From Anderseniella sp051010195 (GTDB lineage Bacteria > Pseudomonadota > Alphaproteobacteria > Rhizobiales > Aestuariivirgaceae), in NCBI GenBank assembly GCA_051010195.1, contig JBPCVV010000128.1:1-30334 (forward strand): a stretch of 30,334 nt of DNA, read 5' to 3'. This document shows, piece after piece, positions 21,512 to 28,605 of the stretch. Position 1 is the stretch's first letter; the number at the start of each line of letters is the position of its first letter. Under the pieces are notes generated by a model, which was not told the origin of the DNA, did not search any database, and saw only the letters and a program-made list of their open reading frames with translations. A program made the translations under genes and the position numbers.

Positions 21512-23851
21512 TCACTGCTCTGCCTGTCTGGCATCGGCAGCCCGTATCGCTTGCCACACTTTCAGCGGCGTGAGCGGCATGTCTATGTGAGCGATACCCA
21601 GCGGCTTGAGCGCGTCGACCACGGCATTGACCACGGCAGGCGGCGCGCCGGTGGCACCGGCTTCGCCTGCACCCTTGACCCCGAGCGGATTGGACTGTGT
21701 AGGTGCGTCCTGGTTGAACTCCAGGCCGATCGACGGCAGGTCCATGGCCCGCGGCATGCAGTAATCCATGAACGACCCGGTCAGGAGCTGGCCGGTTTCG
21801 TCATATGTGACGCCTTCCAGCAGGGCCTGGCCGATACCCTGCACCGCACCGCCCATCACCTGTCCGCCCGCAATCAGCGGATTGATGATGCGGCCGAAAT
21901 CATCAACCACCGTGTAGCCGCGGATGTCGATCATGCCGGTGTCGGGATCGACCTCGACCTCACAGACATGCACGCCGTTGGGGTATGAAAATTGCTCGCG
22001 CTGCCAGGTTTTTGAAGACGATAACGTATCGGGCACTCCCGCCGGCAAAGTGTCGGCAATCGCACGCAGTCGTGCCGCAAGCTCTAGCACTCCAATGCCA
22101 CGATCTGTGCCGATGATGGCAAACCGACCGGCCTTGAATTCAATGTCCTGAACAGCCGCCTCGAGAACGTGAGCCGCCGCCAGCTTGCCCTTGTTCACCA
22201 CTTCATGGGAGGTGTTCAGTAAAGCCGAGCCAATGACCATCAGGGAACGCGAGCCGCCATGCCCGCCGCCGGACTTGATGACATCGGTATCGCCGGTGAC
22301 ATAGCGCACCTTGTCAGGATCGATGCCGAGCTCTGAACTGATGATCTGCTTGTAGGTCGTCTCGTGGCCCTGCCCCGTCGCCTGGCCGCCGGTCATCAAG
22401 GACACTGTGCCGTCTGTTTCAAATCGCAATTCGGCAAAGTCTGCCGGCATGCCTAGGGTGACTTCCAGATAGCTGGACACGCCAAGCCCGCGCAACCGGC
22501 CCTTGCGCTCGGACGCCTTGCGCCGCTTTGCAAACCCGTCAGCATCATGGGTCGCCAGCGCCTTGTCCAACGTGCCTTCAAAGTCGGCACAGTCGATCAC
22601 CATGCCCAGCGCCATTTTGTAAGGGTACTGGCTGATGAAGTTCTGCCGCCGCAGCGCGACCGGCTCACGACCGGTTTCAAACGCCGCCAGATCCACCAGA
22701 CGCTCGATCAGGTAGGCGGATTCCGGCCTGCCCGCACCGCGATAGGCATCGACCGGCACCGTGTTGGTGAAAACAGCATCAACCGACATGGAGACTGACG
22801 CTATGCGGTAGTTTCCGCCCATCGACACCCAGCTTGCCGACGTCGGAATAATCGTCGCGTAAGATGACAGATAGGCGCCCATATTGGCTCGCGTATCGAT
22901 TTTAAGGGCGGTGAAGTTGCCGTCTTCGTCCAGCGCCAGTTCCGCGCTCGTCAGGTGGTCGCGGCCGTGAATTTCCGACAGGAAATTCTCCGATCTATTG
23001 GCAATCCACTTGACCGGCCGGCCAACAAGCCTGGCGGCCAGCATGACCATGACATTTTCCGGATAGACGAAATTCTTCGCGCCAAATCCGCCGCCAACAT
23101 CTGGCATGACCACGCGAACTTTCTCCGGCGGCACCTTAAAAATGACGTCGGCCATCTGGCCCTTCTGGCCATGCACGGCCTGGCCGGACACATACAGGAT
23201 CAACTGGTCGCGGGCCTTGTCGTAATCGCCGATGGAGCCGCGCGGTTCCACAGCCGACGGCGCGACCCGGTTATTCACGAACGTCAGCCGGGCGACATGC
23301 GCGGCCGCCTCGATAGCCTCGTCGACGCCTGCCTCATCACCCTTGTGGAAGTGATAGGCGCGGTTTGACTTCAGCTTCGGATGGATCAGCTTTGTTTTCC
23401 GGTCGAGCACCGAACCCAGGTCAACCACCGCCGGCCTGTCATCGTAATCCACCATGACGGCCTCGGCAGCCAGTTCGGCCTGTCCGGGCGTTTCTGCAAT
23501 GACCATAGCCACGGGATCACCGACAAAGCGCGCAATATCCCCGGTCAGGGCAAAGCGTTCCGGCACGGCGATGCCGTTTTCATCAACCCCGTCCACCGCC
23601 GTCAGCGTCGGGAACGGCCCAAGGCCCGCCTTCTTGACATCCTTGTGGGTTAGCACCCGGATGACGCCCGGCATTGCAGTTGCCTCCGAGGCATCAATCT
23701 TGCCGATTTTCGCATGTGCAAATGGTGAACGCACGAATGCGGCGTGAACCATGTTGTCGAGCGCGATGTCATCGACATAGCACCCCGCACCTTTTAGAAA
23801 ACGTTCATCTTCCACGCGACGGACGGCTTGCCCGACAGCAAATTTCTGCAT
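21512..23851 (-). CDS. Xanthine-dehydrogenase-family molybdopterin-binding subunit (CoxL-like, form II)
   Basis: The catalytic large subunit of a molybdenum hydroxylase; relatives oxidise aldehydes, purines, nicotinate or CO. The 779-residue protein has the aldehyde oxidase a/b hammerhead domain (about 20-130) and the molybdopterin-binding domains with GGGFGAK (253-259), AYRGAGRPE (369-377) and the active-site Glu in GVKGAGEAGATG near 720. AYRGAGR is the motif of form II proteins; true CO dehydrogenase (form I) has AYRCSFR. No FeS or FAD subunit gene is adjacent: AIM24 follows and cca precedes. The start has AGG 9 bases upstream. Substrate is unknown. Confidence 0.93.
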   Translation of the reverse strand: MQKFAVGQAVRRVEDERFLKGAGCYVDDIALDNMVHAAFVRSPFAHAKIGKIDASEATAMPGVIRVLTHKDVKKAGLGPFPTLTAVDGVDENGIAVPERFALTGDIARFVGDPVAMVIAETPGQAELAAEAVMVDYDDRPAVVDLGSVLDRKTKLIHPKLKSNRAYHFHKGDEAGVDEAIEAAAHVARLTFVNNRVAPSAVEPRGSIGDYDKARDQLILYVSGQAVHGQKGQMADVIFKVPPEKVRVVMPDVGGGFGAKNFVYPENVMVMLAARLVGRPVKWIANRSENFLSEIHGRDHLTSAELALDEDGNFTALKIDTRANMGAYLSSYATIIPTSASWVSMGGNYRIASVSMSVDAVFTNTVPVDAYRGAGRPESAYLIERLVDLAAFETGREPVALRRQNFISQYPYKMALGMVIDCADFEGTLDKALATHDADGFAKRRKASERKGRLRGLGVSSYLEVTLGMPADFAELRFETDGTVSLMTGGQATGQGHETTYKQIISSELGIDPDKVRYVTGDTDVIKSGGGHGGSRSLMVIGSALLNTSHEVVNKGKLAAAHVLEAAVQDIEFKAGRFAIIGTDRGIGVLELAARLRAIADTLPAGVPDTLSSSKTWQREQFSYPNGVHVCEVEVDPDTGMIDIRGYTVVDDFGRIINPLIAGGQVMGGAVQGIGQALLEGVTYDETGQLLTGSFMDYCMPRAMDLPSIGLEFNQDAPTQSNPLGVKGAGEAGATGAPPAVVNAVVDALKPLGIAHIDMPLTPLKVWQAIRAADARQAEQ

Positions 23852-23944
23852 GTTTGATTGCCTGTTTTGGAATTCTGATTGCGGTGTTCAGCGCGCACAC
23901 CATACGTCGCTTGCATGCGTTGACGTGCTGATCCTAAACCACAG

Positions 23945-25153
23945 CTAGCCGGCAAGTCTAGCCAGCAACTCGTCGCGGCTGGCCGTAAATCCGCCCGCCA
24001 TCCACCAGTCTTCCAGCGCCTTGAGCGTCTCGCCCAACTTAGGTCCGGGCTCAGCGCCTGTTGCCAATACATCGCTGCCTGTCACCGGGAAGACCGGGAT
24101 GTCCCATGCATCCGGCAGCTGAAAAAGCATTGCCCAGTCTTTGTCCCCGGCCTCTCCGTCGCACGCCCAGGCCAGCAACACCGACCGTTTCCAGGTTTCA
24201 GCACCGGTTTGATACAAAATCACCTTGCGTTCATTGTCCCGCAACGCCGGTGATGGCGGCATCACAGACTGCACGTCCTGCAGGCAACGGGACTGGACGT
24301 TGGACAATCTGAGCAGTTCGGCTTGTTTCGCTGCCGACACGGGCAAGGCTGCGGCCAGCAGCGTTGGATAATCGAGCGCGAAATTCAATGACCCGGCAAT
24401 TGCCTTGACCGCGGTCAGCGGACCGGCGTCCATATCTGTTCCAAACAGCGTCCGACTGATACCGGCTTCATTCATCAGGCCGGCAACGTCGCCGGCGCGG
24501 CTGCCAAGCAGCAGCTTGCAGAACTCCTGACCGATGCGTTCCCTGGAAAGCTGGTTCAACCCGTGCTGCAGTTGTTGACAGGCAGCCAGGCCCTCAGCAT
24601 CAACTTCTTGACCGCCGTACTGTGAAACGAAGCGGAAGAAGCGCAGAATTCGCAAATAGTCTTCGCGGATACGCGCATCGGGATCACCAACGAAGCGCAC
24701 TGTCCGTGTCTGCACATCGGCAAGACCGCCGACCGGATCGAACATGTCACCGTTTTCGGAACAGTAGAGCGCGTTGATGGTGAAATCGCGCCGGACGGCA
24801 TCCGCCGCCCAGTCATCGGTAAACGCCACCTTGGCCCTGCGCCCGTCGGTCTCCACATCGTGGCGCAACGTCGTTACTTCGAAACTGCTGCCGTCGCTTA
24901 TGACGGTTACCGTGCCGTGTTCAATACCGGTCGCCACGGTTTTCAGCCCGGCGCTTGCCGCAGCCCTGATCAATTGTTCGGGTTCAAGGGTCGTGACCAG
25001 ATCAATGTCATGGACCTGCTCTCCCAATAGCGCATTGCGCACCGCACCACCGACAATGCGCGCCTCACCATCCGCATCGGCAATTGCCTGAAACAGGTCG
25101 TGCAGGCCGCGTGTCTCAAGCAGGTCATGCCCATGTAGCGACGGCAGTGTCAT
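23945..25153 (-). CDS. cca: CCA-adding enzyme (tRNA nucleotidyltransferase)
   Basis: Adds or repairs the 3'-CCA end of tRNA. The 402-residue protein is a class II nucleotidyltransferase: RIVGGAVRNALLG (32-44), HDIDLVTT with the catalytic Asp49 and Asp51, TLRHDVETDGRRA, DWAADAVRRDFTINALY and RIREDYLRILRFFRF, the standard poly(A) polymerase/CCA head and neck motifs. Its start overlaps the upstream NUDIX gene's stop by 4 bases (25150-25153). The DUF1285-NUDIX-cca order is a common alphaproteobacterial cluster. A 93-base gap without a clear terminator separates it from the gene before it on the map. Confidence 0.96.
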   Translation of the reverse strand: MTLPSLHGHDLLETRGLHDLFQAIADADGEARIVGGAVRNALLGEQVHDIDLVTTLEPEQLIRAAASAGLKTVATGIEHGTVTVISDGSSFEVTTLRHDVETDGRRAKVAFTDDWAADAVRRDFTINALYCSENGDMFDPVGGLADVQTRTVRFVGDPDARIREDYLRILRFFRFVSQYGGQEVDAEGLAACQQLQHGLNQLSRERIGQEFCKLLLGSRAGDVAGLMNEAGISRTLFGTDMDAGPLTAVKAIAGSLNFALDYPTLLAAALPVSAAKQAELLRLSNVQSRCLQDVQSVMPPSPALRDNERKVILYQTGAETWKRSVLLAWACDGEAGDKDWAMLFQLPDAWDIPVFPVTGSDVLATGAEPGPKLGETLKALEDWWMAGGFTASRDELLARLAG

Positions 25154-25794
25154 CGCCTGGTTATCCTGTCATGCAGGTTGCGCAACATGCCTGCGGTTGC
25201 ACCCCAGACATATCTTTCATGATAGGGCATGGCGTAATATTGCCGCCGGCGTCCCTGCCAGACGCGCGAGTGCCGCAAATGATTGGCCGGTTCCATGAAA
25301 TGGCCAAGCGGAACATCGAAAATTTCGGTTACTTCACCCGGCTCCGGGATCAGGTCGAAACCACTCCTCAACAACCCCACCACCGGCACGACACGAAACC
25401 CCGTCCCTGTCTGGTAGACATCCAGAAATCCGGCGGGCTCGACGAATTCCGGCGAAATACCGGTTTCCTCGTGAGTTTCACGCAGCGCGCATTCCACCGG
25501 GCCTGCATCTTCGGCATCGATCTTGCCGCCGGGAAACGCTATCTGCCCGGCATGGGTCGGCAGTTCGTCTGAACGTTGCGTGAGCAGAACATGCAGTTCG
25601 CCGTCACGCTCCAGCAATCCGACAAGTACCGCGGCGGCCTGGGGTTTTTCCATGGTCTTGAGATCGGTGCCCGGATTGAGGTCCTCATCGGATCGCAATG
25701 CCGGAAGTGCCGTGTCAGCCGCTTCGGCAGGTATCTGCGTGTGAAGTCGCGGCACGGCATGTTGGCGAAACCAGTCTTGCGAATAGATTGTCAT
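25150..25794 (-). CDS. NUDIX hydrolase, CoA pyrophosphatase (NudL/YeaB) type
   Basis: A 214-residue NUDIX hydrolase. The UPF0035-type signature LLTQRS...HAGQIAFPGGK precedes a Nudix box GGKIDAEDAGPVECALRE then THEETGI (about 89-113), as in enzymes that cleave coenzyme A to phosphopantetheine and 3',5'-ADP. I set the start at the ATG at 25794, because a longer reading to 25893 runs into the upstream DUF1285 gene and lacks family similarity. It is 5 bases downstream of DUF1285 and overlaps cca by 4 bases. The substrate is inferred from the family. Confidence 0.92.
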   Translation of the reverse strand: MTIYSQDWFRQHAVPRLHTQIPAEAADTALPALRSDEDLNPGTDLKTMEKPQAAAVLVGLLERDGELHVLLTQRSDELPTHAGQIAFPGGKIDAEDAGPVECALRETHEETGISPEFVEPAGFLDVYQTGTGFRVVPVVGLLRSGFDLIPEPGEVTEIFDVPLGHFMEPANHLRHSRVWQGRRRQYYAMPYHERYVWGATAGMLRNLHDRITRR

Positions 25795-25799
25795 ACAGC

Positions 25800-26399
25800 T
25801 TACGCCCCGGCCTCGTCGGCCCGCATCATCGGCCAGAAATGCCCCGACGACCACACGCCGAACCAACGTTCTGACTCGTGACTTTCCACGCAACCGGCAT
25901 CCACCAGGTCTGGGAACACGGTGCGCGCCATCCTGGCTTCAAGGCCGCCCCTGACGTTCACATATGGCACCGCGAAGCCATCTGCGGCGGGACCTTCGTC
26001 AAACCGCATCGGGTGGGCTTGGTCTATTGTAACCGCATCTCCGAGGTTGGTGGTCAGTGTCACGACCTGGCCCGCAGCCGTGCCCTCGATCTGGATATCG
26101 ACCGCCACAAACGGCACATCCGCGACCTCGATGGTTCGTTTTTCTGTTGGCGTAACAAGCACATACCCGCCGTCCGGCTCACGGCGCAATATCGAAGCGA
26201 ACAGTGCCACGAGACCTGCGCGACGGATGGCAGCCCCCTCATGAAACCAGTTGCCGTCAATGTCGATGGCAATATCGATCGGCGCGCAATGTTCGGGATG
26301 CCAGGTGTCGACCGGGGCCGGCGCCCGCCCAGGCATGTCACCGGCCGGAATGGCGTCCAGACCGCGTATATGGCGCAATTCAGTCATGTTTTCGGTCAC
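25800..26399 (-). CDS. DUF1285 domain protein
   Basis: A 199-residue cytoplasmic protein of the DUF1285 family, with no known function. The family pattern is visible: CAPIDIAIDIDGNWFHEGAAI (about 39-58), AGLVALFASILRREPDGGYVLVTP, VDVPFVAVDI-like ADVPFVAVDIQ, and the ending VRGGLEARMARTVFPDLVD. No signal peptide or membrane segment is visible. It is the first gene of the cluster with NUDIX and cca and is divergent from moxR across a 247-base spacer. Confidence 0.88.
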   Translation of the reverse strand: MTENMTELRHIRGLDAIPAGDMPGRAPAPVDTWHPEHCAPIDIAIDIDGNWFHEGAAIRRAGLVALFASILRREPDGGYVLVTPTEKRTIEVADVPFVAVDIQIEGTAAGQVVTLTTNLGDAVTIDQAHPMRFDEGPAADGFAVPYVNVRGGLEARMARTVFPDLVDAGCVESHESERWFGVWSSGHFWPMMRADEAGA

Positions 26400-26529
26400 A
26401 TAGTTGTTCCACAGTAGCGCCGGACAGTATCAAGTGTCGGATTTTCGGTTGATTCGGCCAAAATCTGCCCTGACCCGCCCTTTTGACGACATTGTGAAGC
26501 ATTAAACGGTCCAACGGGGAAGCGCCATC

Positions 26530-26545
26530 GTTACATCATGGTAAC
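26530..26545. repeat. Small inverted repeat in the DUF1285-moxR spacer
   Basis: GTTAC (26530-26534) and GTAAC (26541-26545) flank ATCATG. A second short dyad, TATTA-GA-TAATA, lies in AT-rich sequence at about 26590-26601. Both sit in the 247-base divergent spacer (26400-26646), which must contain promoters for DUF1285 and moxR. I could not assign convincing -35/-10 pairs, and nothing else is recognisable there. Confidence 0.25.
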
Positions 26546-26646
26546 TTGCTCTAACAGCCATGTTGCAGCCAGTCTTATTGTCGTATGGTTATTAGATAAT
26601 AGCGATTCTGGTTAGCATAAGACAAACGTGAGGACACCAATTTCCT

Positions 26647-27648
26647 ATGAGCACCGTTACCAACGCTGACGCCAAAATCCTCGACGATCTCGAGGCTACT
26701 GCCGAACGGCTGGAAAAAGCGCAGGACGCCCTGAAAACAGTCATTTTCGGACAGGATAATGTGATCCGCCAGGCGATGATTGCCATTCTGGGCGGTGGTC
26801 ATGCGCTGCTGGTCGGCGCACCAGGCCTGGCGAAAACCAAGCTGGCGGTCACTTTGGGCACCGTTTTGGGTCTGGAAGAAAAACGCATCCAGTTTACACC
26901 GGACCTGATGCCTGCGGATATCCTGGGCTCGGAGGTGCTCGACGAAGGCGATACCGGCCGTCACCAGTTCCGCTTTGTGAAGGGACCGGTGTTCTGCCAG
27001 CTCCTGATGGCGGACGAGATCAACCGTGCCAGTCCGCGAACCCAGTCGGCCCTGCTGCAGGCCATGCAGGAGCACCACATCACCATCGGCGGTCAGACCT
27101 ATGACCTGCCGTCACCGTTTCACGTGCTGGCCACGCAAAACCCGATCGAACAGGAGGGCACCTATCCCTTGCCGGAAGCCCAGCTCGACCGTTTCCTGCT
27201 GGAGATCAACGTTCCCTACCCGGACCTCGATTCTGAACGCCGCATGCTGTTTGCCACAACCGGCAACGACGAGGCGGAAGTATCAAACGTGTTTTCCCGC
27301 GAAGACCTGATGCGGGCACAACGCCTGACCCGGACCATCCCCGTCGGCGAAAAGGTCGCCGACGCAATTCTTGAGCTTGTGCGTTCCGCGCGGCCCGGAC
27401 CGGACGGCTCCGACTATGCCCGGGAGACAATTTCCTGGGGACCCGGGCCGCGGGCCAGTCAATCCCTGATGCTGGGCGTTCGGGCGCTGGCGCTGCTGGA
27501 TGGCAGGCTGTCGCCGTCGCTTGACGATGTGGTCGCGCTGGCCGCACCCGTACTGCGCCATCGCATGGCCATTACCTTCGCTGCCCGCGCCGAAGGCGTC
27601 ACCATTGACGACGTGATCGCCAAGCTTATTGAACCGATCAGGCTTTAG
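26647..27648 (+). CDS. MoxR-family AAA+ ATPase
   Basis: A 333-residue AAA+ chaperone-like ATPase. MoxR proteins work with von Willebrand A-type proteins to mature or insert cofactors in target complexes. Walker A is GAPGLAKT (58-65), Walker B is LLMADEINRASP with D123-E124, and sensor 1 and the following loop are ATQNPIEQEGTYPLPEAQLDRF. The C-terminal lid includes ISWGPGPRASQSLM and VLRHRM. It is followed 33 bases later by a DUF58 gene and then a BatA-like gene, the standard MoxR-DUF58-membrane protein arrangement. GAGGA lies 12 bases before the ATG, a somewhat long spacing. Confidence 0.95.
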   Translation: MSTVTNADAKILDDLEATAERLEKAQDALKTVIFGQDNVIRQAMIAILGGGHALLVGAPGLAKTKLAVTLGTVLGLEEKRIQFTPDLMPADILGSEVLDEGDTGRHQFRFVKGPVFCQLLMADEINRASPRTQSALLQAMQEHHITIGGQTYDLPSPFHVLATQNPIEQEGTYPLPEAQLDRFLLEINVPYPDLDSERRMLFATTGNDEAEVSNVFSREDLMRAQRLTRTIPVGEKVADAILELVRSARPGPDGSDYARETISWGPGPRASQSLMLGVRALALLDGRLSPSLDDVVALAAPVLRHRMAITFAARAEGVTIDDVIAKLIEPIRL

Positions 27649-27681
27649 GATCCGGACCCAAAGGAAAAACGGTTTGCCAGT

Positions 27682-28602
27682 ATGACCTCCCCCTTACCCA
27701 CTGCCGCCGGCCTGCGCGGGTCTGCTGACCAGTTGGCCAGCGCCTATCCGCCACTGCTTATCCAGTCGGAACGCATCGCCAATGCCATTGTACATGGGGC
27801 ACACGGGCGCAGACGGACCGGTCCCGGTTCGGATTTCTGGCAGTACCGGCCCTATTCGCCGGGTGATTCTGTGTCACGCATTGACTGGCGCAAGACAGCC
27901 CGGGCCGGCAAGACGCTGATCCGGGAAAGCGAATGGGCTGCCACAAACACGGTGTTTGTCTGGGCCAGCCAGACAACGGGCATGGATTTCAGGTCAGACC
28001 TGGCCAGCACCACAAAGCGCGAACGCGCCGCGATCCTGGCGCTGACCATCGCCACCCTTGCGGTTCGCGCCGGAGAGCGGGTTGGCGTGCTCGGCTGGCC
28101 GCAGGCGCCGGGCCACACCCGCCTGGTGCTGCGGCGCATGGCAGCCTGGTATTCAGGCGAAGGAGATGAACAGCTCACCTCCCAGTCGCTGCCGCCGCAG
28201 GTGCCGCTGCCGCGTCACGCGAGCTGCGTGCTGATCGGCGATTTTCTTGACCCGCTCGATAAATTGCGTGCCAGGCTGGGTGATATTGCAGATGCCGGTC
28301 TGCATGGACACATCGTTCAGGTCACCGACCCGGCGGAAGAGACACTGCCCTATCACGGGCGCACCGAATTCATTGAGATGAACACCGGAGACAAACTGGT
28401 GGCTGGACGGGCGGAAACCCTGAAGCAGGATTACATAGCCACGCTTGCAAGGCACCGCGAAGGCCTGCGCCAACTTGCCCGGCAACTTGGCTGGACCTTT
28501 GTCGTGCATCACACGGACCAGTCACCGCATCCGTTGCTGGTGTCATTGCATTTGCGCCTGTCACAACGCGCTGGCGTCTCTGCGCCGGCCAGGACGGGGT
28601 AG
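27682..28602 (+). CDS. DUF58 domain protein
   Basis: A 306-residue protein of the DUF58 family, which carries a vWA-like fold and is a typical partner of MoxR ATPases. The signature is FWQYRPYSPGDSVSRIDWRK (about 52-71), followed by TLIRESEW. The second half includes CVLIGDFLDPLDKL and LHGHIVQVTDPAEE, consistent with the vWA-like core. There is no signal peptide or obvious membrane segment, so it is cytoplasmic. It lies between moxR and the BatA-like gene, whose ATG comes 3 bases after its stop. The function is inferred from the neighbourhood. Confidence 0.93.
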   Translation: MTSPLPTAAGLRGSADQLASAYPPLLIQSERIANAIVHGAHGRRRTGPGSDFWQYRPYSPGDSVSRIDWRKTARAGKTLIRESEWAATNTVFVWASQTTGMDFRSDLASTTKRERAAILALTIATLAVRAGERVGVLGWPQAPGHTRLVLRRMAAWYSGEGDEQLTSQSLPPQVPLPRHASCVLIGDFLDPLDKLRARLGDIADAGLHGHIVQVTDPAEETLPYHGRTEFIEMNTGDKLVAGRAETLKQDYIATLARHREGLRQLARQLGWTFVVHHTDQSPHPLLVSLHLRLSQRAGVSAPARTG

Positions 28603-28605
28603 TCG

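Noticed and set aside
21512..23851. Aerobic CO dehydrogenase large subunit (coxL)
   Set aside because: The active-site loop reads AYRGAGR, not the AYRCSFR motif of true CO dehydrogenase, and coxS and coxM are not adjacent.
26575..27078. A 167-codon minus-strand frame over the start of moxR and its upstream spacer
   Set aside because: It would cover the Walker A region of moxR in antisense and shows no domain. The spacer is better explained as a divergent promoter region.
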